NCBI GenBank assembly: GCA_002482865.1
Contig: DLGU01000017.1
Coordinates: forward strand, 1,184-24,381
DNA: 23,198 nt
Direction of reading: 5' to 3'
Origin: Porphyrobacter sp. UBA7686
GTDB taxonomy: Bacteria; Pseudomonadota; Alphaproteobacteria; Sphingomonadales; Sphingomonadaceae
Made by a program: the position numbers and the translations under genes. A model generated the notes under the pieces. That model ran no database searches and was not told the DNA's origin. It saw nothing but the letters and a program-made list of their open reading frames with translations. This document shows, piece by piece, positions 6,744 through 15,615 of the stretch (position 1 is its first letter; each line of letters begins with the position of its first letter).

Positions 6744-7993
6744 CCACCGCTCAGCCTGTTCTGCTTGATTGCACGCGCATGATCGCGCGGTATTGGTCAG
6801 GTGCCATGCCGACCGGGATTGACCGCGTCGCTGACGCCTATCGCACGCATTTCGCGGCGCGTGCTCAAGCTGTAATCCAGGTGCGCGGGCGCGCTCGGGT
6901 GATGAGTCGATCGCAGTCGGAACGGCTCTTTGCCCTGCTCGACACGCCTGGTGGCGCATTGCACCAGCGCTTCGCCTCGCTGGCCAGCGGCTTTGCATCG
7001 CTGATGGACGGCGAAGCACGCGGCGTCGGCACGCCGGCCGGTGCGCTGTATCTCAACGTCACCCACACCGACTTCGACCTTGACCGGCATATTGCCTGGG
7101 TGCGGTCGGAAAAGGTGCGCCCGGTCTATCTGCTGCACGACCTTATCCCGATCGAGCATCCGCAGTTCACGACGCCCCAAAAGGTCTCCCGGCACGACGG
7201 GCGCGTCCGCCGAGCGCTTGAGGCGGCAAGCGGCATCATTGCCAATTCGCGTGCCACCGCTGGCGCTATCACCGCTTTTGCCCGCAGCGAAGGACTCGCC
7301 CTGCCGCCGATCCTCGGCGCCCCGCTCGGGTCGCCTCGCCTGCCTGAACGGTCTTCCCAAGCGGCACCGGAGCGGCCAAGCTTTGTGTGCGTCAGCACCA
7401 TCGAACAGCGCAAAAACCACATGCTGCTGCTCGACGTGTGGCAGCGTCTGATTGCCCGGTATGGCGAGAACGCGCCGCGGCTGGTGCTGATCGGGCGTTG
7501 GGGTATCGGTTCGCAGGCCGTGCGCCAGCGCTATCTCTCCGATCCTCATCTACGCCGCTTCGTAACGATCCACACCGGGTGCACCGACGCCGAGGTGGTC
7601 CAGCATCTGAGTGCCGCGCGCGCACTGTTGGCGCCCTCGCGGGCCGAAGGGTTCGGCCTGCCGGTGGTCGAGGCTCTATCGCTCGGCATTCCCGTGATTG
7701 CTAGCGACCTTCCGGTGTTTCGCGAAGTTGGCGGCAGCGTTCCGACGTTCCTTGCTCCTGATGCGCCGGAGGACTGGTTGCGCATGATCAAGGCCTTCAT
7801 GACCGATGGAGCGGAGCGGAGCCGCCAGATGGCCGCCTTGGCGGCATGGTCCGCGCCGGATTGGCGCGATCATTTCGGTCTGGTGGAAGACTGGCTCGAG
7901 ACCCTGCCTGCGCGCCGCGCCGCGGATTGTGCCCCACTTGTCGCAGCCAATGACACTGCGGCGCGGTCGGCCTTGGCTGGGGGACTGGCATGA
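6740..7993 (+). CDS. Glycosyltransferase, GT4 family
   Basis: GT-B fold glycosyltransferase of 417 residues. TGIDRV near residue 25, YLLHDLIPIEHP (130-141), VSTIEQRKNH (218-227) and the donor-site motif EGFGLPVVEAL (303-313), followed by IASDLPVFREVGG, mark the GT4 family. It shares the same unusual wording (xGIxRV, HDxIPI, STIExRKNH) with the large glycosyltransferase at 12285, so the two belong to one subfamily and may add similar sugars. The start codon overlaps the stop of the nucleotidyltransferase gene as ATGA, and its own stop overlaps the KpsE-like gene the same way, so translation is probably coupled. It likely extends the exported polysaccharide; donor and acceptor are unknown. Confidence 0.88.
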   Translation: MTTAQPVLLDCTRMIARYWSGAMPTGIDRVADAYRTHFAARAQAVIQVRGRARVMSRSQSERLFALLDTPGGALHQRFASLASGFASLMDGEARGVGTPAGALYLNVTHTDFDLDRHIAWVRSEKVRPVYLLHDLIPIEHPQFTTPQKVSRHDGRVRRALEAASGIIANSRATAGAITAFARSEGLALPPILGAPLGSPRLPERSSQAAPERPSFVCVSTIEQRKNHMLLLDVWQRLIARYGENAPRLVLIGRWGIGSQAVRQRYLSDPHLRRFVTIHTGCTDAEVVQHLSAARALLAPSRAEGFGLPVVEALSLGIPVIASDLPVFREVGGSVPTFLAPDAPEDWLRMIKAFMTDGAERSRQMAALAAWSAPDWRDHFGLVEDWLETLPARRAADCAPLVAANDTAARSALAGGLA

Positions 7994-9183
7994 CCCAGAT
8001 GAAGCCTATTCCTGATCCCGTGCTGACTGACCCAGAAGGAGGTCATGGCGCGTCCAGCGCTGATCACACAGCGCCTGCTCGCCGCAGTCTGCTCGCACGA
8101 CTGAAAGCGATGGATCCGCTGTTCGCGGCGCTGGTAATCCTGCCGACCCTGATCGCCAGCCTCTATTTCGGCATCTTCGCCAGCGAGGTCTATGTCTCGG
8201 AAAGCCGCTTCATCGTGCGCAGCCCGTCGAAACCCAACCTTTCGCCACTGGGCGTGGTGCTGGGGGGCGGCAGTATTGTGGGTGCAAGCGAAGAAAGCGA
8301 GGCCGTGACCGAGTTCCTCAGCTCGCGTCAGGGCCTCGCGGCCATCAATGCCGATGGTTACGCGACCCGCGCATGGGGGAACCCGTCAATCTTCTGGTTC
8401 GACCGGTTCGGCAGGTTCGGCTCGGATACCGGCGAAGACCTGTTCGAATATTACCTCGACAAGGTGTCGGCCGAGGATTCGACCACGACCATGGTCACGG
8501 TGCTGTCGGTGCAGTCTTTTGACCCGCAAACCGCGCGAACGATCAACCAGCGGCTGCTCGAAAAGTCCGAAGTGCTCGTCAACGAATTGTCCGACCGGGC
8601 ACGGCGCGACGCCATTTCCTTTGCCGAGGCCGAACTTGCCCGTTCCCGGCGAGAGGCGCAGGAGGCAGCTTTGGCACTCGGGACCTTCCGTGACCGTGAA
8701 GGCCTGATCGATCCGGAGTTGCAGGCCAGCGCGGGGCTTCAGATGATTTCGAAGCTCCAAGACCAACTGATTGCGGCCCAAACCCAGCTGCTCCAATTGC
8801 AGACCTATACGCCGCGGGCGTCTCAAATCCCGTTCCTGCGCACACAGATCCGCAATCTCGAACGCGAAATTGCCGATCAGACCACGCAATTGGCGGGCGG
8901 CAGGGGTTCGCTGTCATCAACTTCGGTGCGCTATCAGGAGCTGAAACTGGCGTCCGAATTTGCTGAGAAGCAGCTCGGCATCACGCTATCGGCCTATCAG
9001 GAGGCGCAGGCTGAAGCGCGGCGCAAGCAGGCCTATGTCGAGCGGATTTCCAACCCGAGCCTGCCCGACGATTCCGCCTATCCGCGCCGGTTGCGCAACA
9101 TCCTCGCCACCTTCGTGCTGGGCCTGCTGGCCTGGGGCGTCGCCTCGATGCTGCTGGTCGGCATCCGTGAGCACAAGGATTGA
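7990..9183 (+). CDS. kpsE: Capsule polysaccharide export inner-membrane protein, KpsE/CtrB/BexC family
   Basis: Polysaccharide co-polymerase class 3 protein (397 residues) that links the inner-membrane ABC transporter to the outer-membrane export channel across the periplasm. It has one membrane helix near residues 43-63, the family's ESRFIVRSP segment right after it, a long periplasmic part with heptad-rich coiled coil (about 205-260 and 280-350), and a second membrane helix near 370-391 followed by a short cytoplasmic tail REHKD. This topology and length match KpsE. A glycine-rich stretch (VVLGGGSIVGASEESE) precedes the domain core. It begins by ATGA overlap with the glycosyltransferase and is followed two bases later by the permease gene. 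It should form the export complex with the KpsM-, KpsT- and Wza-like products of this locus. Confidence 0.92.
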   Translation: MTQMKPIPDPVLTDPEGGHGASSADHTAPARRSLLARLKAMDPLFAALVILPTLIASLYFGIFASEVYVSESRFIVRSPSKPNLSPLGVVLGGGSIVGASEESEAVTEFLSSRQGLAAINADGYATRAWGNPSIFWFDRFGRFGSDTGEDLFEYYLDKVSAEDSTTTMVTVLSVQSFDPQTARTINQRLLEKSEVLVNELSDRARRDAISFAEAELARSRREAQEAALALGTFRDREGLIDPELQASAGLQMISKLQDQLIAAQTQLLQLQTYTPRASQIPFLRTQIRNLEREIADQTTQLAGGRGSLSSTSVRYQELKLASEFAEKQLGITLSAYQEAQAEARRKQAYVERISNPSLPDDSAYPRRLRNILATFVLGLLAWGVASMLLVGIREHKD

Positions 9184-9185
9184 GC

Positions 9186-9983
9186 ATGGCAAGCGCCTCG
9201 CAACCTTCGCTCATTGCCAGTCTGAAAGTGCAGCGCAGGGTTCTCGCCGCCTTGCTCGTGCGCGAGCTTCTGACGCGGTACGGGCGTCACAATATCGGCT
9301 TCCTGTGGCTGTTCGTCGAACCGATGATCTTTACCCTCGGCGTTACAGCGCTGTGGACCGCCACCAAGTCAGTCCACGGCAGCGACCTGCCGATCGTCGC
9401 CTTTGCGCTGACGGGGTATTCCAGCGTGCTGTTGTGGCGCAATATGCCGGGCCGCTGCATCGGCGCGCTGATGGGCAATCTCGCCTTGATGTACCACCGC
9501 AATATCAGAGCGCTGGATATCTACGCGGCGCGGATCATCATCGAGTTTGCCGGTGCGACGATTTCGTTCTTCACCTTGTCGCTGGTGTTCATCCTGGGTG
9601 GCTGGATCAGCCCGCCGGAAGATTTTCTTACCGTCGCGGCGGCATGGTTCCTGACGGCGTGGTTCGGCGCAGCGCTGGCCATCACGCTGGGCGCACTCAG
9701 CCATGAATACGAACTGGTCGACAAGTTGTGGCACCCGGCATCCTATCTGCTATTTCCGCTATCGGGCGCGGCCTTTCTGGTTTCGGCCCTGCCGCCCTTG
9801 GGCCGCGAAATTGTGCTCTATATCCCGGTGGTTCACGGCGTGGAGATGGTCCGGGACGGCTATTTCGGCACCAAAGTCGAAGCGATCTATGATCCTGGCT
9901 ATCTGATCACCTGTTCCTTGGTTTTGACCGTCGTCGCCCTAATTGCGACCCGGTGGGTTGAAAAGCGGCTGACTCCGCAATGA
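9186..9983 (+). CDS. kpsM: Capsule ABC transporter permease, KpsM/CtrC/BexB family
   Basis: ABC-2 type permease of 265 residues that forms the inner-membrane channel for finished polysaccharide. About six hydrophobic segments are visible, with the amphipathic N-terminal LVRELLTRYGRHNIGFLW motif typical of KpsM and Wzm proteins, and the conserved LYIPVVHGVEMVRDGYFG region near the last periplasmic loop. I start it at the ATG at 9186, with AAGGA 6 nt upstream inside the end of the kpsE-like gene; an in-frame TTG two codons earlier is not needed. The stop overlaps the ATPase gene by ATGA. Substrate specificity of such permeases is broad, so it does not reveal the glycan. Confidence 0.92.
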   Translation: MASASQPSLIASLKVQRRVLAALLVRELLTRYGRHNIGFLWLFVEPMIFTLGVTALWTATKSVHGSDLPIVAFALTGYSSVLLWRNMPGRCIGALMGNLALMYHRNIRALDIYAARIIIEFAGATISFFTLSLVFILGGWISPPEDFLTVAAAWFLTAWFGAALAITLGALSHEYELVDKLWHPASYLLFPLSGAAFLVSALPPLGREIVLYIPVVHGVEMVRDGYFGTKVEAIYDPGYLITCSLVLTVVALIATRWVEKRLTPQ

Positions 9984-11398
9984 TCACCGTCGACCGCGTT
10001 TCCAAGGACTACCGCACGCGCACCGGGCCCAAGCGTGTGCTCGACAATGTCAGCTTTACCCTCGTCCAAGGCGAGCGGCTCGGCGTGCTCGGGCGCAACG
10101 GAGCGGGCAAATCGACCTTGATCCGGCTCGTGAGCGGGGCCGAGCGTCCGACTTCGGGCCGGATCACGCGGGGAATGTCCGTCTCCTGGCCGCTCGCCTT
10201 TGGCGGAGCGTTCCAATCGCAGCTGACCGGCGTCGATAATGTCCGCTTCATCAGCCGGCTGTATGGTCAGGACCCGGACCACAATCTTGCTTTCGTCGAG
10301 GAATTCTCCGAGCTCGGCCAGTATCTGCGCGAACCGGTCATGAACTATTCCTCCGGGATGCGCGCGCGACTCGCCTTCGCGATCTCGATGATTATCGAAT
10401 TCGACTGCTTCCTGATCGACGAGATCGCTGCGGTCGGCGATGCCCGCTTTCACGAACGCTGCAATTACGAACTGTTCGACAAGCGCGGCGACCGCGCGAT
10501 GATGATCATCTCGCATGATCCGGGCTATCTGCGCGACCATTGCAATCGCTGGGCGCTGCTTGACGCTGGGCAGCTGACCCCGTTCGACGATTTCGAGGCA
10601 GCGCACGATCATTTCCTCGCGCAGATGCGGGTTGGCGAGACTGTCCGCGCAGCCGCCCAGCCCTTCTCGCGGCGGATGGCGGCGATCGATTCGCTGCGCC
10701 GTGTCGCGCACGAGGACGAACACTTCATGGCCCTCGTGCGTCAGGCGGATGCCGCGCGCGACCAGCACGATTGGGCAGCGGCAGAGGTGGGCTATGCGGC
10801 CGCATTAAGCCTGCATCCCTATGAGCGGAGCTACTGGGTGCAATTGGGCCACGTGACACGTGAGCAGGGGCGGCGGGTCAGGGCCGAGATCGCCTACCGC
10901 ACTGCCTGTGCCTTCGGGGAACCGGTGCGACTGCTGGCGCCATTTATCGCCGCGGTCGAACATCCGGACAGCGCTGGCCCGCCAACCTCCGCCGCGACAC
11001 CCGACGGCGGCGAGACGCGGCGGCAGCCGCCGGGCTATCCCGATCTGGCCGTGCTCTCGGCGTTTGCTGGCGGAACCGAGCGGCTTTCGGATGACGCAGC
11101 GCTCAGCCTGCTCCGCCGACCGGGCGCCATAGAGGATGTGCTGGCGCGCATGCTGGAGGATGATGGCGTGCAGGCCCCGCCGGTCACCCTGCCCGACAGC
11201 ATCGCCATTGTGCCCGGCGATGCCCCGTTCCGTCGGGAATGGCTTGAGGATCTCGCCCGGCTTGCTGGCGCGCGTCAGGAAGGGCTCGAAGCGGCGCTTT
11301 CTCTTGGCGATGCCCCGCTCGCGGCGCTGCGCCGCGCAGGCGGGCTGGAAGGCTGGGCCCTGCCCGCCAGCCATGCGATGGAGGCCGCACGCGCATGA
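9980..11398 (+). CDS. kpsT: Capsule ABC transporter ATPase (KpsT-like) with C-terminal TPR extension
   Basis: The first 215 residues are a complete KpsT/CtrD-type ATPase: Walker A GRNGAGKST (38-46), signature YSSGMRARLAFA (123-134), Walker B CFLIDE (143-148) and the switch histidine H179. This drives polysaccharide export through the KpsM-like permease. The protein is 472 residues, about twice the usual KpsT length of roughly 220. The additional 250 residues include a TPR-like helix-turn-helix module at 248-313 (ADAARDQHDWAAAEVGY, then WVQLGHVTREQGR) and then a less conserved alanine-rich helical tail to the end. The same TPR wording recurs in the glycosyltransferase at 12285. In O-antigen ATPases of the Wzt type a C-terminal domain binds the glycan end; here the extension looks like a protein-binding module instead (inference). 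It is translationally coupled by ATGA at both ends. Confidence 0.9.
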   Translation: MITVDRVSKDYRTRTGPKRVLDNVSFTLVQGERLGVLGRNGAGKSTLIRLVSGAERPTSGRITRGMSVSWPLAFGGAFQSQLTGVDNVRFISRLYGQDPDHNLAFVEEFSELGQYLREPVMNYSSGMRARLAFAISMIIEFDCFLIDEIAAVGDARFHERCNYELFDKRGDRAMMIISHDPGYLRDHCNRWALLDAGQLTPFDDFEAAHDHFLAQMRVGETVRAAAQPFSRRMAAIDSLRRVAHEDEHFMALVRQADAARDQHDWAAAEVGYAAALSLHPYERSYWVQLGHVTREQGRRVRAEIAYRTACAFGEPVRLLAPFIAAVEHPDSAGPPTSAATPDGGETRRQPPGYPDLAVLSAFAGGTERLSDDAALSLLRRPGAIEDVLARMLEDDGVQAPPVTLPDSIAIVPGDAPFRREWLEDLARLAGARQEGLEAALSLGDAPLAALRRAGGLEGWALPASHAMEAARA

Positions 11399-12288
11399 GT
11401 CAGCTTCGCCCGATCTTGCTGAAACAAAACCGCCCCGACGCCGAGCAGCACTTCACGGCGCGCACCCGTAGCCAATATCTCGGCAATGGCACGCTGCTGT
11501 GTCAGGTGCTGGGCGGACTGAAGCTGTTCGTGATCGGCGATGATGTCGGCTTCTCGCCGCACATGATCTTCGAAGGCTACTGGGAATTCTGGCTCACCCG
11601 CCATTTTGCCGAGGTGATCCGGCCGGGCGATACGGTGCTCGATATCGGTGCCAACCTCGGATATTATACCCTGCTTGCTGCCGACCTGGTGGGCGCGGCA
11701 GGCCAGGTCGTCGCGATCGAGCCCAACCCCGCAGTCTTCCGCCGCCTCTCCGCAAGCATCGCGGTCAACGGCTTCGCGCAGCGGACCAGGGCCCGCAATG
11801 TCGCGCTGGCAGGCCCGGACGAAACCGGGAAGCGCGCCTTCTTCGTGCCCACGGGCGAACCCAAGAACGGCCGTTTTGTGAGTACGCAGGAAAGCGCCGA
11901 ATATCTGGCGGACCATGGCACGGTCACCGAAGTCGAGCTGGGCCGGATCGATCCCGCGGCGTTCGACCGGGTCGACTTCATCAAGATCGACGTCGAGGGC
12001 GCCGAACTTGCCGTGCTTGAACACCTACGGCCGGTCTTGGAGAAATTCCGGCCCAAGGTGGTGTGCGAAGTCAATTTCCAGCGGGGCTACGGCTGGGACG
12101 ACGTGGTCGCTGCCTTCGGCACCGATCAGCTCAGCTATCTCGACTTTCACAGCACAGTAAAGCCGCTGACACGCGAAATGGCCGAAACCCAACAACCGGG
12201 CGAGGACTGGCTGGTGTGCGTGGACTTTGCGCGGGTCGAACGGCGGGGAATGTTCGCAGCCGCCCAAACGCAGACGGACTGCAAATGA
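11395..12288 (+). CDS. FkbM-family SAM-dependent methyltransferase
   Basis: Cytoplasmic O-methyltransferase of 297 residues. The SAM-binding loop TVLDIGANLGYYT (80-92), the acidic IEPNP (108-112) that contacts the ribose, and the family hallmark FIKIDVEGAE (195-204) are all present. FkbM enzymes in surface polysaccharide loci methylate sugar hydroxyls, which often caps chains or alters recognition. It overlaps the ATPase gene by ATGA and the following glycosyltransferase by ATGA. The exact target sugar cannot be read from sequence. A second FkbM gene of different composition lies 2.4 kb downstream. Confidence 0.9.
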   Translation: MSQLRPILLKQNRPDAEQHFTARTRSQYLGNGTLLCQVLGGLKLFVIGDDVGFSPHMIFEGYWEFWLTRHFAEVIRPGDTVLDIGANLGYYTLLAADLVGAAGQVVAIEPNPAVFRRLSASIAVNGFAQRTRARNVALAGPDETGKRAFFVPTGEPKNGRFVSTQESAEYLADHGTVTEVELGRIDPAAFDRVDFIKIDVEGAELAVLEHLRPVLEKFRPKVVCEVNFQRGYGWDDVVAAFGTDQLSYLDFHSTVKPLTREMAETQQPGEDWLVCVDFARVERRGMFAAAQTQTDCK

Positions 12289-14618
12289 AACTCTCATGGA
12301 CCCCAAGTAGCATTATCGGTGGGTTTTCATCCGGTGCATCCAATCCTCATGCCATTCTCGCAGCAGCCGATGCTGCGCGCGACCGCGGCGACTGGGGCAC
12401 AGCGGCGCAGACCTACCGCCGCTATCTCAAGTTCAAGCCCGATCATGCAGATATCTGGGTTCAGCTTGGCAACATGTCGAAGGAACAGCACCGGATCGAC
12501 GACAGCATGGCAGCGTATAAGAAAGCACTGTCTCTAGGGCTGAACACTTCGGACACGCATTTGCAATTGGGGCACTTGCACAAGGTCATGGGTGATCGAG
12601 ACGGCGCTATTCATGCTTATCTGCAAGCACTGGATTTCTCGCCGCTCAATCTTCACGCATTCGCAGAGTTGGAGCGCATGGGGGTGGCCGATCAGGCCAA
12701 CGAAATCCTACTACACAAGCACGCGCCTTCGCATCGCAGCGAAGGGCTGGTGGTCTTCGATATCTCCGATCTCGTTTTCTACATCGGCCATCACGACAAT
12801 CTGTCTGGTATCCAGAGGGTGCAATGCTGCGTGATTCAGGCAGTGATGAAATACGGACTGCACGATCCGCGCGATCTGCGCTTCATTTCCTATGATCGCG
12901 ATCTCCACGCGTTCCGTTCGGTCTGCCCGGACCGATTCCTCGCCCTGCTCGACGATCTGGCGCTGCCCAAGGAACGTCGGACGGTCGAATTCGACGCCGC
13001 TGCAGCGCGCCACGGACGCCTGTTCGCGCAGGAGCCGTTAGCCACATTTCTGCGCCCTGGGCGGACAACCGTGGTACTGCTCGGCGCTGCCTGGGTAATC
13101 CCCGAGTATGCTGCGCTTATCGTCAATCTGAAGCGGACCCACGATGCACGCTTCGCTATGTTGTTTCACGATTTCATCCCGATCTACGCACGCGAAACCT
13201 GCGACCAAGGCACGGCAGTGGTTTTCCGCGAATTCGTCAATCTGGTGCTGCCAATCGTCGACCTTGCGATGTGCGTGTCCCGCAGCACCGAGCGGGATCT
13301 GAAGCGCTATTGCGGTGAATCCGGATTTCCGGTGCCGCCCACCTTGGTCACGCAACTTGGCACAAGTTTCGACGAATTTTTCCCCCGCAGTGAGGAGGCC
13401 GCGCCGCGCCGCTCCGGTAAGCGCGCGCGCGATCCCTTTGTTTTGTTCGTGTCGACAATTGAAGGGCGCAAGAACCACAATTTCATGTTCGAGGTCTGGC
13501 GCTTGCTGGTCGAACGCGGAGCGGATGTGCCGCGATTGATATGCGTCGGACGGATTGGGTGGCGGGCTGAGGCATTTCTAACCAACCTACTCGAAAGCGA
13601 CTATCTCGGCGGACGGATCGAGCTGCGTGAAGATGTGTCGGACGAGGCACTTAATGCGCTCTATCGTGATTGTATGTTCACTGTGTTCCCCAGCGTCTAC
13701 GAAGGCTGGGGCCTGCCGATTGGGGAAAGCCTTGGCCACGGCAAGCTGTGCGTCCTTGCCGACAATTCATCCCTCCCTGAAGTGGCGGGCGAATTCGGTT
13801 GCTTCATCCCGCTCGACGATGTCGAGGCAGCAGCAGACGCGATAATCGACCTGCTGCAGAATGCAGATCGGCTGCGCGACTTTGAACGGGCGATCGCTGC
13901 GCGCTTTACTCCGCTGCGATGGGAAGACATCTCGCGGCGAGTGGTCGAAGGCTGCCTTACGCTCCAACACAGCGAGACGCCAGCTTTCCAGCGCCCGCTG
14001 GTGGTGCCGAGCACCGAATACACGACGAAAAAACTTCAGGGCGGGTTTGACGGCCTGCTCGGCCGCGCCATGCTTGATGCGCTGGAAGAGAGCTTTGGCG
14101 CACCCATCATGGGTGGAACTGCCAAAACCATGCACCGCATCGCGGGCCTGCTGGCGCGGGACAGCAACTGGTTGCCGGCAGAACGTTGGGGAAGCTGGGC
14201 TCTGCATGAGCGGGCCGGGCTGCAATTCGCGCTTGACCCGTCGCTACTGCGAGGGAGCGAGGTGGTGTTCTACGGGGCTTTCACGTTCATCGGTCCGATG
14301 CTGGGCGCGCGGCTGCGACTGCTAGTCGGCGACACGGTCGTGGGAGACGAGCGCACAATCGACAGCACCAATGCGGTGCTTGAATGGCCATTACCGATAA
14401 CGGAACTGCTTCGCCGCGCGACGGTGAGCGAGGACGAACTGCTGGTGGTGGATCTCCGGTTCGAACTGATCGGTGTCACGTCCAACATGCGAGAAGCAAG
14501 CCGCGCCATCGATCCGCGCGAGCTCACCTTCGGTCTCAAGAGCTTCCTTTTGCTCGGCGCTGACGGGGTGACCGAGCGCTTGCGGATTGCAGAACGCAAC
14601 AAAAACAACCTATTGTAA
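12285..14618 (+). CDS. Three-part TPR / GT4 glycosyltransferase / C-terminal WGxW domain protein
   Basis: A 777-residue protein. Residues 22-135 are about three TPR units (ADAARDRGDWGTAAQTYRRY, then IWVQLGNMSKEQ, then HLQLGHLHKVMGD). Residues 153-560 are a GT4 glycosyltransferase with SGIQRV, LFHDFIPIY (293-301), VSTIEGRKNH (389-398) and EGWGLPIGESL (473-483). Residues 565-777 form an extra domain with ERWGSWAL (633-640) followed by alternating beta-like strands, similar in style to beta-sandwich domains attached to other bacterial GT4 enzymes; I do not know its function. I chose the ATG at 12285 because it overlaps the previous stop as ATGA; an in-frame extension to 12063 lies inside the methyltransferase gene and reads as arginine-rich noise. 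The TPR resembles that of the KpsT-like ATPase, so the enzyme may sit at the exporter. Confidence 0.88.
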   Translation: MKLSWTPSSIIGGFSSGASNPHAILAAADAARDRGDWGTAAQTYRRYLKFKPDHADIWVQLGNMSKEQHRIDDSMAAYKKALSLGLNTSDTHLQLGHLHKVMGDRDGAIHAYLQALDFSPLNLHAFAELERMGVADQANEILLHKHAPSHRSEGLVVFDISDLVFYIGHHDNLSGIQRVQCCVIQAVMKYGLHDPRDLRFISYDRDLHAFRSVCPDRFLALLDDLALPKERRTVEFDAAAARHGRLFAQEPLATFLRPGRTTVVLLGAAWVIPEYAALIVNLKRTHDARFAMLFHDFIPIYARETCDQGTAVVFREFVNLVLPIVDLAMCVSRSTERDLKRYCGESGFPVPPTLVTQLGTSFDEFFPRSEEAAPRRSGKRARDPFVLFVSTIEGRKNHNFMFEVWRLLVERGADVPRLICVGRIGWRAEAFLTNLLESDYLGGRIELREDVSDEALNALYRDCMFTVFPSVYEGWGLPIGESLGHGKLCVLADNSSLPEVAGEFGCFIPLDDVEAAADAIIDLLQNADRLRDFERAIAARFTPLRWEDISRRVVEGCLTLQHSETPAFQRPLVVPSTEYTTKKLQGGFDGLLGRAMLDALEESFGAPIMGGTAKTMHRIAGLLARDSNWLPAERWGSWALHERAGLQFALDPSLLRGSEVVFYGAFTFIGPMLGARLRLLVGDTVVGDERTIDSTNAVLEWPLPITELLRRATVSEDELLVVDLRFELIGVTSNMREASRAIDPRELTFGLKSFLLLGADGVTERLRIAERNKNNLL

Positions 14619-14631
14619 ATACACCGTATTT
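14617..14631. repeat. AT-rich inverted repeat at the 3' end of the large glycosyltransferase gene
   Basis: AAATAC (14617-14622) and GTATTT (14626-14631) are exact reverse complements around ACC, overlapping the TAA stop codon. It marks the point where base composition drops into the next gene. It may be an operator or a chance palindrome; it has too little GC to be a strong terminator. Confidence 0.3.
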
Positions 14632-14679
14632 GGCCATAACTCCCGAACATTTCCGATTGAAGAGCTTGGAGAATTGACT

Positions 14680-15597
14680 GTGTTGAGTCGTGAAGCTGTC
14701 GAGTGGGGTTATCGCCTTATTCTGGGTCGTGAACCAGAGAGCGAATCCGTCATTGCTAGCAAAATGAACTGCGCAGACGCGGCCGAACTGTCGGGACAAT
14801 TGCTGTATTGTGACGAATTCATCAGCAAACAGCCGAGCTTCATGCCACCGCTGAACCAGTGGGTACTTATTGATCATCAGCTCGGCTTTCGCCTTTGGCT
14901 AAATCTAGCGGATACGGCCATTGCTTGGCCAATCATGCGCAAAGACTTTGAATTGCCAGAGATCGCTTTTCTGACCAATCACCTGAAGGCTGGAGACACG
15001 GCCATTGATATTGGGGCAAATGTCGGTTTCTACTCGCTTCTTTTTGCGAGCATTGTTGGGTCAAGTGGTCGTGTAATCGGCTTTGAGCCGATGTCGTTTC
15101 TATATGAGCGCGCAGCAATGTCTGTACGCGAAAGTGGGTTTGAGCATTGCGTCATACATAATGTGGCCCTTGGATCGGAACCCGCATCCGCAAAGCTAGT
15201 CTATGCTCCAGGTTCTCCGAACTGGGGCGGCGCGTTTCTGTCATTCGACGGATCAGTTTTGCCTGACCACGCAAGCCAAACCGTTCCTGTTCATCGCTTC
15301 TCCGAATACCTTGAGGGCATAAAACCCGATCTTGTAAAAATCGATATCGAGGGCGGCGAGTATCTCGTAATGTCGGAAGCGCGCGAAATACTTTCTGATG
15401 CCAAGCCAATCATCCTGTCTGAAATTCATAGTGAACAGTTGCGGCGGGTCAGTGGCGTTTCCACAGCCGAATACATCGGACTAATGAAAGACATTGGGTA
15501 TAGATGCTTCGAAATTTCTAAGAGTGGCGAAACTCAAATAGAGTTGCTCGGCGATGAACTCTTCGAAGTTGTCAACGTAGCCTTCAAGCCCGACTGA
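14680..15597 (+). CDS. FkbM-family methyltransferase with N-terminal GREPES helical domain
   Basis: Second FkbM-type SAM methyltransferase of the locus, about 305 residues. The catalytic part has DIGANVGFYS (110-119), GFEPMS (134-139) and LVKIDIEGGE (218-227). The first 55 residues contain EAVEWGYRLILGREPES, a short helical motif found at the N-terminus of various glycan-modifying enzymes. I chose the GTG at 14680, which has GGAG 8 nt upstream and starts exactly at that domain; upstream TTG codons back to 14587 run into the glycosyltransferase gene and give no family resemblance. Its DNA is distinctly AT-richer than its neighbours (about 47 % GC in 15001-15060 by count), and it is the only gene of the train separated by gaps on both sides, so it may be a late insertion. 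The methyl acceptor is unknown. Confidence 0.88.
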   Translation: MLSREAVEWGYRLILGREPESESVIASKMNCADAAELSGQLLYCDEFISKQPSFMPPLNQWVLIDHQLGFRLWLNLADTAIAWPIMRKDFELPEIAFLTNHLKAGDTAIDIGANVGFYSLLFASIVGSSGRVIGFEPMSFLYERAAMSVRESGFEHCVIHNVALGSEPASAKLVYAPGSPNWGGAFLSFDGSVLPDHASQTVPVHRFSEYLEGIKPDLVKIDIEGGEYLVMSEAREILSDAKPIILSEIHSEQLRRVSGVSTAEYIGLMKDIGYRCFEISKSGETQIELLGDELFEVVNVAFKPD

Positions 15598-15615
15598 CCT
15601 TCCGAGCCGCCCATC

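Noticed and set aside
12063..12284. In-frame upstream extension of the large glycosyltransferase
   Set aside because: It lies wholly inside the FkbM methyltransferase gene, encodes an arginine-rich stretch with no resemblance to any domain, and the ATGA-coupled ATG at 12285 starts just ahead of the TPR region.
14587..14679. Upstream TTG start for the second FkbM methyltransferase
   Set aside because: No ribosome site and overlap with the glycosyltransferase gene; GTG at 14680 has GGAG at good spacing and begins at the recognisable domain.
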